Shown here one piece after another: positions 7,825-15,121 of a stretch of DNA of 64,000 bases (its first letter is position 1; each line of letters starts with the position of its first letter). Location of the stretch: NCBI GenBank assembly GCA_051955535.1, contig JBQCGP010000051.1, forward strand, positions 1 to 64,000, in the 5' to 3' direction. This DNA is from 13-2-20CM-68-14 sp051955535. GTDB lineage: Bacteria > Actinomycetota > Thermoleophilia > Gaiellales > Gaiellaceae. The notes beneath the pieces are model-generated. The model searched no databases. It was not told where the DNA came from and saw only the letters and a program-made list of their open reading frames with translations. Made by a program: the position numbers and the translations under genes.

Positions 7825-8868
7825 TTAGTGCACGGTGATCGTGACCGTCCGGCGGCCCCACGCCGCGGCCTCCGCGGCTGTCGGGAACCAGAGGTCGATC
7901 ACCGCTCCCTGGATCGCGCCGCCGGTATCGGCTGCGACGCCCTCGCCGTACCCGGGTATCGACATCCGCGTCCCCAGCGGGATCACGCTCGGGTCGACCG
8001 CAACGACGCCGTATCCGACCGGCGCGCCGGTCGCGGTGGTCCCCTGCAGCGTGTAAGCCGTCGCCGTCACGGTCATCGTCCCGGGGGCGGTGACAGTCGG
8101 CGGCGCCGTGACCGGAGCCGGCGAGGAGACGGTGCTGACGGTCTGAGCGACGGCGATGCTGCGGGCCTTGGCCTCGATCGCCTGGGCACGCGACTGGAGC
8201 GATCCGATCTGGTTCTCGTTCAGGCTGCGCTGGGCTGCCAGTTGGTGAAGGTAGGTGAGCCGGCTCGCCCTGGCCGAGGCGAGCGCGCTCACGGTTGCCG
8301 AGACGCTTGCCTGGAGGGTGCGGAGCTTCTCCGCACGGGCAGCCAGCCGATCGCGCAGGGCGACGAAGCGGTCACGACTCGACCGTGCACGCGCGACGAT
8401 CGCGCGGTCGGTCGCGGCGGCCGCATTCGCCGTTTGCAGCGCCGTGAGGGCATCGTCGAGCGTCTTCGCGCCGAGGACGATCGCGAGAGGATCGGAATCG
8501 CCCTGCTCGTACAGCGCGCGGAGCCGGTCCGCGAGGTGGGCCTGGGAGACCGTCAGAAGGTGTCGCGCGATCCTGAGCTCGCGCCGCGTCTCGGCGGCCT
8601 GCCGGTCGACGGCCTCGGCCTGCGCGCGCAGAGCGGCCAACCGCCCCTGCGCCTCTGTCAACCGGCTGTCGAGCGAGTACAGCGTCAGGACCGCGGCGCG
8701 CGAGTGCGAGGCGATGGCGCCGTTCTCCTGCGTCAGCCGTTGCGCCTGCTGTCTGAGCGACGAGGCCGGGCCGGCTCCGCTTGCAGGTAGCGCGATTCCG
8801 AGCGCCACCATGGAGCACGCCGCCAGGGCCAGCCGCCCAGGGCGCCGAAGGGTCAGGTCCCCGGGCAT
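7825..8868 (-). CDS. secreted coiled-coil protein with C-terminal 3D domain (putative lytic transglycosylase/Rpf-like)
   Basis: 347 aa: signal peptide (MPGDLTLRRPGRLALAACSM, then an A/G-rich cleavage region), a long coiled coil (about 35-245), a Thr/Val/Pro linker, and a C-terminal 3D domain (TVTATAYTLQGTT, GVVAVDPSVIPLGTRM, VAADTGGAIQGAVIDLWF) with the three conserved Asp residues of MltA/YuiC/YabE-type enzymes. The coiled-coil part is a paralogue of the N-terminus of the divergent NlpC/P60 gene (ALYEQGDSDPLAIVLGAKTL aligns with LYRSDGQNDSLSVLLGASSL). A TAGCTT -10 box lies 8 nt before the ATG (8877-8882). Confidence 0.82.
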   Translation of the reverse strand: MPGDLTLRRPGRLALAACSMVALGIALPASGAGPASSLRQQAQRLTQENGAIASHSRAAVLTLYSLDSRLTEAQGRLAALRAQAEAVDRQAAETRRELRIARHLLTVSQAHLADRLRALYEQGDSDPLAIVLGAKTLDDALTALQTANAAAATDRAIVARARSSRDRFVALRDRLAARAEKLRTLQASVSATVSALASARASRLTYLHQLAAQRSLNENQIGSLQSRAQAIEAKARSIAVAQTVSTVSSPAPVTAPPTVTAPGTMTVTATAYTLQGTTATGAPVGYGVVAVDPSVIPLGTRMSIPGYGEGVAADTGGAIQGAVIDLWFPTAAEAAAWGRRTVTITVH

Positions 8869-8966
8869 GGGGCGGGAAGCTAGCAGAGCACCCCTCGCGC
8901 TCGCGCCGCCTCGCAATGCGAGGGTCCGTTGCGGGTGTCCGATCTGGTTGCTAGGGTGCCGCACTT

Positions 8967-10151
8967 GTGACGAACCGGCCCCTCCCGGGGCGCCGATCGA
9001 GCCCAGCGACCGGAGTAGTTCGCCGCTCGTTTAGACGTACGGCGCCGGCAGTCATCCTTACGCTGTTTGTGGCCTCGCTCGCGGCCGCACCGGCTGTCGG
9101 TGACCCCTCCATCGCCTCCAAGCAGGCCGAGGCGCAGAGCGTCATGAACCAGGTGCAGCAGCTGGACGCGAGCCTCGAGCACGCGGTCGAGGCCTACAAC
9201 TACGCGACGGTGAAGCTGAACAAGGTCCGCGCCGACCTGAAGACGAACCACGCCCAGCTGCAGGTCGCGAAGCAGAGCCTTGGGCGCGCACAGGTGGCGC
9301 TCGCCGAGCGGCTGGTCTCGCTCTACCGCTCCGACGGGCAGAACGACTCCCTCTCGGTGTTGCTCGGCGCCTCGAGCCTCGACGACCTCGTCAACCGGTA
9401 CAACACCGCGAACCGGATCTCCGCGCAGGACACTCACGTCCTCTCGGAGGTGACGCACTTCGACAAGCAGGTGAAGGCGCAGGAGGCGCGCCTGAAGCAC
9501 GCCAAGGCCGAGGCCGCGTCGCTCGTGCAGCAGCGTGCAGCCGAGCGGGCGTCGATCCAGGGCCAGCTGGCGTCGAGGCGCGCGATGCTCTCCTCGATCC
9601 AGGGTGAGATCGCGCACCTGAAGGTGCAGGAGGCGGCCCGCCAGGCCGAGCTGCGCCGCGAGCTCGCCGCCAGGGTCGCCGCGCAGCAGCAGCAGGCCCC
9701 GGCGCAGGCGATCGCAAGCACCGTCTCTCCGGTCAGTCCGACCCCGACCGGCGATTCCGGCGGCAACAGCGGTTCCGGCGTCGTCGGACCGGCTCCCCCG
9801 CCGACGCACTCGAGCGTCGTCGCCATCGCGGAGCGCTACCTCGGGGTGCCGTACCGCTGGGGCGGCGCATCGCCCTCCGGCTTCGATTGCTCGGGCCTCG
9901 TCATGTACGTCTATGGGCAGGTCGGCGTCTCGCTTCCGCACAGCTCCTACGCGCAGTACGGAATGGGTAGCCCGGTCTCACGCAGCGACCTCCAGCCGGG
10001 CGACCTCGTCTTCTTCGACGGGCTCGGCCACGTCGGCATCTACGTCGGCGGCAACTCCTTCATTCACGCGCCGCACACCGGTGACGTCGTGAAGATCTCC
10101 AGCATCTCCGGCTGGTACGCGTCGACATACGTCGGCGCCCGCCGGATCTAA
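8967..10151 (+). CDS. secreted NlpC/P60 peptidoglycan endopeptidase with CwlO-like coiled coil
   Basis: 394 aa: basic N-terminus and signal segment (TAPAVILTLFVASLAAAPAV), coiled coil to about residue 240, Ser/Pro/Gly linker, and a C-terminal NlpC/P60 domain with catalytic Cys308 in FDCSGL, His355 in GHVGIYVGG and a third polar residue in HAPHTG. This is the CwlO/RipA architecture of D,L-endopeptidases that open peptidoglycan for growth. GTG start at 8967 after TAGGGT (8952-8957), likely leaderless. Divergent from the 3D-domain paralogue with about 100 nt between starts. The stop overlaps the convergent acyl-CoA synthetase by 4 nt. Confidence 0.92.
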   Translation: MTNRPLPGRRSSPATGVVRRSFRRTAPAVILTLFVASLAAAPAVGDPSIASKQAEAQSVMNQVQQLDASLEHAVEAYNYATVKLNKVRADLKTNHAQLQVAKQSLGRAQVALAERLVSLYRSDGQNDSLSVLLGASSLDDLVNRYNTANRISAQDTHVLSEVTHFDKQVKAQEARLKHAKAEAASLVQQRAAERASIQGQLASRRAMLSSIQGEIAHLKVQEAARQAELRRELAARVAAQQQQAPAQAIASTVSPVSPTPTGDSGGNSGSGVVGPAPPPTHSSVVAIAERYLGVPYRWGGASPSGFDCSGLVMYVYGQVGVSLPHSSYAQYGMGSPVSRSDLQPGDLVFFDGLGHVGIYVGGNSFIHAPHTGDVVKISSISGWYASTYVGARRI

Positions 10152-11851
10152 CCGGCGTAAAGCTTTTCGATCTCGTCCCCGAAGCGCTGCTCGATGACGC
10201 GGCGCTTGAGCTTCAGCGTCGGCGTGACCTCGCCTTCCTCGGCGGTGAACTCGCGCGGGACGATCGCGAAGCGCTTGATCTGCTCGAATCGTGAGAGGTT
10301 GCGGTTGACGTCATCGACCGCTTGCTGGACGAGCGCCTGGACGTCGCCGTTCGCCTTGGCGACCTCTGCCTCATCGAGCGTGATCAGGGCCGTCACGTAG
10401 GGACGGCGGTCGCCGATCACGAGCACCTGCGACACCAAGCGCGAGGTCTTCAGGGCGTTCTCGATGTTCTGCGGTGCCAGGTTCTTTCCGCCGGCCGTGA
10501 CGATGATGTCCTTCTTCCGGTCGGTGATGGTCACGAAGCCGTCCGCGTCGATGGCCCCGACGTCGCCCGAGCGAAGCCAGCCGTCCGCGGTCATCACGGC
10601 GCGCGTTGCCTCCTCGTCCTTCAGGTAGCCGGCGAAGATCGTGTCGCTGAGGATCAGGAGCTCACCGTCGTCGTCGGTCTTCACCTCGAACCCCGGCATC
10701 GCGGGACCGACGGTGCCGAACTTGAATTGAGCCGGGCGGTTGACCGCGGCCGCCGTCGTGCACTCGGTCAGGCCCCAGCCTTCCAGGATCAGCAGGTCGA
10801 GCGCGTGGAAGAACTCGGCGATCTCCGCGGCGAGCGGCGCGCCGCCGGAGATGCCTAGCCTCAGCCGCCCGCCGAAGCGATCCTTCACCTTCGAGTAGAC
10901 CAGCCGGTCGGCAAGCCGGTGCTGCAGCGCGAGCGCGCGCGGCACGGGCTGCTGCCGGCGGCGGCGGTCGCTAACGCGCCGCCCGACGCCGAGCGCCCAT
11001 CCGGCCCGTCGGCGCCGGAGTCCAGACCCCTCGTCCAGCCGGGAGACGACGGCCGCGTGCGCCTTCTCGTACACGCGCGGAACGCTCGGTAGCAGGGTGG
11101 GGCGTACCTGCGGCAGGACGTCGGCAACGGCATAGGGATCGGGACAGAACGCAATCGTGAAGCCGGCGTAAGCGCCCCAGATCGACATCAGCCGCCCGAA
11201 GTTGTGTGCGAGCGGCAGGTACAGAAACATCAGATCCTCGCCGAGCGAGAGGTCCTCGATCCTCTCGATGCAGGCAGTCATCGAGTAGTAGTTGCGGTGG
11301 CGGATCATGCAGCCCTTCGGCGGGCCGGTCGTCCCGGACGTGTAGATGTACGTGTAGAGGTCGTCCTCGCCGATCGCCGCCTCGGCCTCGGCGAGCGCCC
11401 GAGGGTTCTCCCGCGCGAAGGCGATCCCCTCGGCGCGCAGCTCGTCCAGCGAGTCGAGCGTGAGGACGTGTGCGAGCCCGAGCGGCTCGACCTTCTCGCG
11501 TTGGGCGTCGTCCTCGACGAGCGCGCCGATCGCCTCCGAGTGTTCGAGGACGTGGGCGGCCTCCCCGGTCGAGCTGCTGGGATAGACCGGCGCCGTGATG
11601 GCCCCGACGCGGGCGAGCGCGAAGTCGAAGAGCGTCCACTCGAGCCGCGTTCGGCTGACGATCCCGAAGGCGTCGCCCTTTCGGACCCCGCGCGCCAGCA
11701 GGCCGTTCGCGAGCTCCTCGACCGCGCGCGCGGCCTCGTCCCAGGAGACCTCGCGCCAGCGCCCCGGCTCGGCCTCGACGAGGTAGGCGGCACGGTTGCG
11801 CTTCGCGCCGACCGCGTCGCGCCAGAGCCTTGGAATCGTCCGCTCGCCCAT
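10148..11851 (-). CDS. long-chain acyl-CoA synthetase (AMP-forming)
   Basis: Activates fatty acids to acyl-CoA through an acyl-adenylate. The AMP-binding P-loop YIYTSGTTGPPKGCMIRH is intact, followed by LEGWGLTEC (A5 motif), DGWLRSGDVGAIDADGFVTI (A7) and DRKKDIIVTAGGKNLAPQNI (A8). 567 aa is typical for FadD15-type enzymes. ATG 11851 is preceded by TAAAGT at 7 nt (11859-11864 on the complement). With the acyl-CoA dehydrogenase at 18.8 kb and the thioesterase at 25.7 kb it suggests fatty-acid use, though they are not one operon. Confidence 0.95.
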   Translation of the reverse strand: MGERTIPRLWRDAVGAKRNRAAYLVEAEPGRWREVSWDEAARAVEELANGLLARGVRKGDAFGIVSRTRLEWTLFDFALARVGAITAPVYPSSSTGEAAHVLEHSEAIGALVEDDAQREKVEPLGLAHVLTLDSLDELRAEGIAFARENPRALAEAEAAIGEDDLYTYIYTSGTTGPPKGCMIRHRNYYSMTACIERIEDLSLGEDLMFLYLPLAHNFGRLMSIWGAYAGFTIAFCPDPYAVADVLPQVRPTLLPSVPRVYEKAHAAVVSRLDEGSGLRRRRAGWALGVGRRVSDRRRRQQPVPRALALQHRLADRLVYSKVKDRFGGRLRLGISGGAPLAAEIAEFFHALDLLILEGWGLTECTTAAAVNRPAQFKFGTVGPAMPGFEVKTDDDGELLILSDTIFAGYLKDEEATRAVMTADGWLRSGDVGAIDADGFVTITDRKKDIIVTAGGKNLAPQNIENALKTSRLVSQVLVIGDRRPYVTALITLDEAEVAKANGDVQALVQQAVDDVNRNLSRFEQIKRFAIVPREFTAEEGEVTPTLKLKRRVIEQRFGDEIEKLYAG

Positions 11852-11929
11852 CGAAGGGACTTTAGGGCAGGGATGACCCCGACTTCGGCGAACTTCCTGC
11901 ATCCCACTACAATCTTTCGGAGCGGCCCC

Positions 11930-12808
11930 ATGAGAACCATCTGGAACGGATCAATCAGCTTCGGCCTGGTCAACATCCCGGTCGGGATGGCCCTGGCCAC
12001 AAAGCCGGCTGCGCGCCAGTCGGACGTGTCGTTCCGGATGCTGCACCGAGAGTGCGGGACGCCGATCAAGAACAAGCGCTGGTGCCCGCAGCACGACCGC
12101 GAGGTCACGAACGACGAGATCGTCAAGGGCTGGGAGGTCGCGAAGGGTCAGTTCGTGATCGTCGAGGACGGCGACCTCGAGGCCCTCGAAACCGCGGACG
12201 ACACGCGCACGATCGCGATCACGCGGTTCGTCGAGCTGGAGCAGGTCGACCCGATCTTCTTCGACCGCACCTACTTCCTCGCACCGGCCGACGCGCCGGC
12301 GCAGCGCCGTCCCTACGTGCTTCTGCTCCAGGCGATGAAGGAGACGAACACGGCCGCGGTCGGCCGGTTCGTCCGCCAGGGCGCCGAGCACTTCTGCCTG
12401 ATCCGGCCGAAGGGCGACGCGCTCGCGCTCGAGACGCTCTTCCTCGCCGAGGACGTCCGCTCACAGGCTGAGATCGACGAGGCCGTCGGGGAGATCGACG
12501 TCAAGGACGCGGAGCTCGAGCTCGCCCGCCAGGTGATCGGCAGCCTCGCCGCGGACTTCGACGAGGACGAGCTCGTCAGCGACTACCGCCGCGACCTGAA
12601 GGCCCTGCTCGAGGCCAAGCTGGCCGGCGAGGAGATAATCGCGCCGGAGCCGGCCGAGGAGGAGGTGGCTCCGGTCGTCGACCTGATGGCCGCTCTGCGG
12701 GCGAGCGTCGCCGAGGTTCAGGGCCAGAAGTCGACCAAAGCCTCAGCGAAGAAGGCCAAGCCTGCGTCAGAGAGTGCATCGCGGCGTAAGGTCGCGGCCA
12801 AGAAGTAG
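11930..12808 (+). CDS. ku: Ku protein (non-homologous end joining)
   Basis: Homodimeric ring that binds broken DNA ends and recruits LigD. Begins MRTIWNGSISFGLVNIPVGM, the invariant start of bacterial Ku, followed by the beta-barrel core (RMLHRECGTPIKNKRWCPQH, FFDRTYFLAP). The 292-aa protein ends in a Lys/Ala-rich tail (about 265-292) of the type that contacts DNA. TACAAT -10 at 11908-11913 leaves a 16-nt leader containing GGAG. No ligD is in the window; only the NAD ligase LigA is nearby. Confidence 0.97.
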   Translation: MRTIWNGSISFGLVNIPVGMALATKPAARQSDVSFRMLHRECGTPIKNKRWCPQHDREVTNDEIVKGWEVAKGQFVIVEDGDLEALETADDTRTIAITRFVELEQVDPIFFDRTYFLAPADAPAQRRPYVLLLQAMKETNTAAVGRFVRQGAEHFCLIRPKGDALALETLFLAEDVRSQAEIDEAVGEIDVKDAELELARQVIGSLAADFDEDELVSDYRRDLKALLEAKLAGEEIIAPEPAEEEVAPVVDLMAALRASVAEVQGQKSTKASAKKAKPASESASRRKVAAKK

Positions 12809-12847
12809 CGGCAAGCTCCCGAGTGGAGTGCTGGGACAGACTGTGAC

Positions 12848-12874
12848 CGCGGAAAGTGCGCAGCACTTTTCGCG
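12848..12874. repeat. palindromic hairpin H1, partner of H2 at 13126-13154
   Basis: CGCGGAAAGTGC (12848-12859), loop GCA, GCACTTTTCGCG (12863-12874): a 12-bp stem with one G-T wobble. Read on the other strand, H2 has the same layout with AAAATGC/GCATTTT in place of AAAGTGC/GCACTTT. The two hairpins face each other across the 56-aa gene. Confidence 0.7.
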
Positions 12875-12883
12875 AACAACGAA

Positions 12884-12903
12884 AGCCGCCTAGTCGGGCG
12901 GCT
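12884..12903 (-). terminator. terminator of the 56-aa gene, also downstream of ku
   Basis: AGCCGCC (12884-12890) and GGCGGCT (12897-12903) form a 7-bp stem with a 6-base loop. On the minus strand the stem is followed by TTCGTTGTT, so it works best for the small gene at 12936-13106. It also lies 76 nt after ku and may stop that transcript. Confidence 0.6.
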
Positions 12904-12935
12904 CTCGTCGCAAGGTTGCTGCTCGTAAGTAGCGG

Positions 12936-13106
12936 CTAGTGCTGCTGAGGCATCGCGCCTAGCGCCTGGAGCTGCGCCGCGAAGAGCGTCTTGTCGATCT
13001 TGCCCTGGTAGATCGGGATCGACTCCTGCACGCAGACCCTGATCACCTCTTGGCGATCGATTCCGAGCTCTTTCGACAGCTCCTCCGGCGTCAGGTGGTT
13101 CGCCAT
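12936..13106 (-). CDS. 56-aa HTH-like small protein
   Basis: A short gene with strong start evidence: GGGAGGA lies 5 nt before ATG 13106. The product begins MANHLTPEELSKELGIDRQE and ends ALGAMPQQH. The pattern TPEELSKELGIDRQEVIRVC followed by a short beta-like VQESIPIYQGKID looks like a compact excisionase/MerR-type helix-turn-helix, so DNA binding is an inference from the pattern. A leader of about 180 nt upstream holds three further hairpins and a terminator, and the gene sits between the mirrored hairpins H1 and H2. I do not recognise a named family. Confidence 0.68.
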   Translation of the reverse strand: MANHLTPEELSKELGIDRQEVIRVCVQESIPIYQGKIDKTLFAAQLQALGAMPQQH

Positions 13107-13125
13107 CTATTCCTCCCTGAGCTCT

Positions 13126-13154
13126 CCGCGCAAAATGCTGCGCATTTTCCGCGG
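13126..13154. repeat. palindromic hairpin H2, partner of H1
   Basis: CCGCGCAAAATGC and GCATTTTCCGCGG pair around a TGC loop: five outer pairs, one C-C mismatch, then seven pairs. Relative to H1 one G-C pair has become A-T on both sides, which preserves the fold. It lies in the 5' leader of the 56-aa gene, 20 nt before its start. Confidence 0.7.
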
Positions 13155-13185
13155 AACTGGTTTGTCCATCGCTCCGCTCGGAGCA

Positions 13186-13220
13186 CAAAAAAGCTCGTCG
13201 GCCGGGTGGCCAGACGAGCT
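13186..13220 (-). terminator. intrinsic terminator in the leader of the 56-aa gene
   Basis: On the minus strand AGCTCGTC, a bulged base, GGCC, a 4-base loop, GGCC and GACGAGCT form a 12-bp stem that runs straight into a T tract (A run at 13187-13192 on the plus strand). This is the most classical rho-independent terminator in the window, yet it lies between a candidate promoter near 13293-13321 and the start of the small gene at 13106. It therefore either ends a small RNA or acts as an attenuator. Confidence 0.72.
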
Positions 13221-13292
13221 CAACCTCGCGCTCCGATTGTCTTGCCGGCAGGAATCAAAATTCCTGCCCTCCCAAACCTTCCATCGACTCGA

Positions 13293-13321
13293 AGAATAGT
13301 TTGCAGCCGTGACGGACGCAA
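13293..13321 (-). promoter_or_regulatory. candidate promoter for the 56-aa gene leader, overlapping the hydrolase -10
   Basis: On the minus strand TTGCGT (13316-13321) and TATTCT (13293-13298) are 17 nt apart, an acceptable sigma-70 layout with a modest consensus match. TAGTTT for the divergent hydrolase gene (plus strand, 13297-13302) overlaps this -10 box by two bases, so the two promoters could exclude each other. A perfect hairpin, GGCAGGAAT-CAAA-ATTCCTGCC (13247-13268), follows in the minus-strand transcript. Confidence 0.4.
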
Positions 13322-14163
13322 AGTCGCTGCCGGGCTTCGAGGAGCGGTTCGCCGTCGTGAAGGGGTGCCGGCTCCGCTACTTCGTCGGGGGACCCGGCCG
13401 GGGCGCGCCGCTCGTGCTCGTCCACGGGCTCGGCGGCTGCGCCCTCAACTGGATCGACGTCGCGCCGCTGCTCGCGCGATCGCGCCGCGTGCTCGTCCCG
13501 GAGCTGCCGGGCCACGGCCGCTCGGAGGAGCTCGCGGCCGTGCCGAACCTCGCCGTGTTCGCGGACCGGATCGGCGCCGTTGCGGAGCGTGAAGGGATGT
13601 ACCCGGCCGCTTATGTCGGCCATTCGCTCGGTGCGGTCGTGGCCCTGCGGTTGGCTGTCCGTCGCGCGGCGGCCGTCAGCGCCCTCGTCCTCGCCGCGGC
13701 AGCGGGAATCTCCTCGACGACCCGGCGCGCAAAGTGGGGGCTCCGCATCCTCGGAATCATCGGACCGCGCAGGTTCGTGGCGCCGTGGTCCGACTCGGTG
13801 GCTGAGAGCGCGTTCCTCCGCTACCTCGTCTTCGGCCGCTGGGGCGCCTCCGACCCGCTGATCCTCTCGCGCTCGGCTGTCGACGGCTTCCTGGAAGGCA
13901 CGCGGCTCACGACCGACTCCGTCAGCGCGGCACGGGCCGTGGTCCTCGACGATGTCCGTGCGGACCTCGGCGAGCTGCGCTGCCCGACCCTTCTCCTCTG
14001 GGGAGCACGCGACAACCAGCTCCCGGTGGGCGACGCCTTCGAGTTCGCGCGCCGTCTGCGAGCGCCCCTGCGCGTAATCGGTGACTGCGGCCACCTGCTG
14101 ATCGGCGAGCGCCCCGACCTTTGCGCCGAGGCGATCGACACGTTCATGGACAACATCCAGTAG
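13309..14163 (+). CDS. alpha/beta hydrolase fold enzyme
   Basis: 284 aa with the full catalytic set: nucleophile elbow GHSLGA (Ser106), oxyanion-hole HGLGG (about 39-43), acid in LLWGARDNQLPV and His in DCGHLLIGERP. No signal peptide, so cytoplasmic. The cap region (about 125-210) is helical and not diagnostic, so the substrate (ester, epoxide or similar) is unknown. GTG 13309 follows TAGTTT by 6 nt, consistent with a leaderless transcript. Confidence 0.88.
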   Translation: MTDAKSLPGFEERFAVVKGCRLRYFVGGPGRGAPLVLVHGLGGCALNWIDVAPLLARSRRVLVPELPGHGRSEELAAVPNLAVFADRIGAVAEREGMYPAAYVGHSLGAVVALRLAVRRAAAVSALVLAAAAGISSTTRRAKWGLRILGIIGPRRFVAPWSDSVAESAFLRYLVFGRWGASDPLILSRSAVDGFLEGTRLTTDSVSAARAVVLDDVRADLGELRCPTLLLWGARDNQLPVGDAFEFARRLRAPLRVIGDCGHLLIGERPDLCAEAIDTFMDNIQ

Positions 14164-14236
14164 CGGCCGCAGCCGGATTCACTCCGGCGGAGGCCACGCG
14201 GCGATTGCCTTGTCGTCGGCGTAAAGAAAGGGGGCT

Positions 14237-14263
14237 CACGGGGGAAACATGGTTTCCCCCGTG
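14237..14263 (-). terminator. terminator of the tRNA-Pro gene
   Basis: CACGGGGGAAAC (14237-14248), loop ATG, GTTTCCCCCGTG (14252-14263) form a perfect 12-bp stem, starting 4 nt after the tRNA 3' end on the minus strand and followed there by a C/T-rich run with two TTT blocks. Confidence 0.8.
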
Positions 14264-14267
14264 CTGA

Positions 14268-14341
14268 TCGGGGTGCCCAGATTTGAACTGGGGACCTCTC
14301 CGACCCGAACGGAGCGCGCTACCAGGCTGCGCCACACCCCG
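14268..14341 (-). tRNA. tRNA-Pro(CGG)
   Basis: 74-nt cloverleaf read on the minus strand. The acceptor CGGGGTG pairs with CACCCCG, with discriminator A. The D arm is GCGCAGCCTGGTAGCGC, the anticodon stem CTCCG/CGGAG has loop TTCGGGT giving anticodon CGG, and the T arm is CCCAG-TTCAAAT-CTGGG. The 3' CCA is not encoded. It decodes CCG, a frequent proline codon in this GC-rich genome. A strong hairpin terminator follows. Confidence 0.97.
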
Positions 14342-14390
14342 AGGTGGGACAGGTTAGCGCAGCGGGGGAGCCGGTTGGCTCCCCCCGAAC

Positions 14391-14906
14391 CTAGGCGGCC
14401 GGCACTTCCCGGAGGCGTTCGCGGCGGCGGAGAGCTGTCACGGACACACCCGAGATGGCCAGGGCCACGCCGGCGACACCGACGCCCCACCAGAGGCCGC
14501 TGATGTTGTCGTCCCAGCCGATCAGGCGGTCGATCGAGAAGCGGCCCGGCCCCGTGGCGGCCAGTGCGACCGCGACGCTCGCCAGCGCGAGCGGAAACTC
14601 GATTCCGCCGTCACCGTTGAAGAAGCCGTTCTTCCAGTGGACGACGAGGATCGCGTTCAGCAGGACCACCGTGATGCCGAGGGCCGCGAGCGGAGTCAGG
14701 AACCCGAGGGCCAGCGCGAGGCCGCTCGTCTCGGCAAGCCCGGCGAGGAAGGCCATAGCGAGCGGCGCGCGCCAGCCAAGGGAGCCGAAGAAGCCGGCCG
14801 TGCCGCGAAGGCCGTGCCCGCCGAACCAACCGAAGAGCTTCTGCGCGCCGTGCGAGAACATCGTCCCCCCGACGACCACGCGCAGCAACAACAGTCCGTA
14901 CGACAT
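14391..14906 (-). CDS. DoxX family membrane protein
   Basis: 171 aa with four hydrophobic segments. MFSHGAQKLFGWFGGHGLRG followed by a second segment rich in G/A/L and VVHWKNGFFNGDGGIEFPL are hallmarks of the DoxX/SURF4-like family, membrane proteins linked in some actinobacteria to thiol and oxidative-stress complexes. ATG 14906 is preceded by AGGAAGGA. The C-terminal tail is basic (RRRERLREV). No partner genes identify a specific role here. Confidence 0.88.
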   Translation of the reverse strand: MSYGLLLLRVVVGGTMFSHGAQKLFGWFGGHGLRGTAGFFGSLGWRAPLAMAFLAGLAETSGLALALGFLTPLAALGITVVLLNAILVVHWKNGFFNGDGGIEFPLALASVAVALAATGPGRFSIDRLIGWDDNISGLWWGVGVAGVALAISGVSVTALRRRERLREVPAA

Positions 14907-14965
14907 TGAGTTCCTTCCTGTTTCGGTTCTGGGTTACCGGCTCCAGAACAACGAAACTTGCCAAG

Positions 14966-15121
14966 TCAGGTGTTGCGGCGGAACCAGGCGGCGAACCGCG
15001 AGCGCAGCGATGGGGAGGGCTGCTTGCGAAGCGCCGACTCGCGGCGCGCCTGCTGCTTGACCCAGGCCCGGTGGCGCTGGCCTCGCGTGGCGTACCTCGG
15101 TTTCCAGTAGATCGGGCTCAT
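14966..15121 (-). CDS. 51-aa basic small protein translationally coupled to the MFS gene
   Basis: Starts MSPIYWKPRYATRGQRHRAW and ends RSRFAAWFRRNT: strongly basic, Arg/Trp-rich, no Cys, one short amphipathic helix likely at each end. The ATG overlaps the stop of the upstream MFS transporter as ATGA (15118-15121), the usual sign of translational coupling, so it is probably a real gene of that operon. Function unknown. A nucleic-acid or membrane-surface binding role would fit the charge but is speculation. Confidence 0.6.
   Translation of the reverse strand: MSPIYWKPRYATRGQRHRAWVKQQARRESALRKQPSPSLRSRFAAWFRRNT

Noticed and set aside
8869..8966. c-di-AMP (ydaO-type) riboswitch between the divergent cell-wall hydrolases
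   Set aside because: The gap is under 100 nt, is fully used by two leaderless promoters, and lacks the ydaO conserved blocks.
11930..12808. A full bacterial NHEJ operon
   Set aside because: Only ku is present; no LigD polymerase, ligase or phosphoesterase domain occurs in the window.
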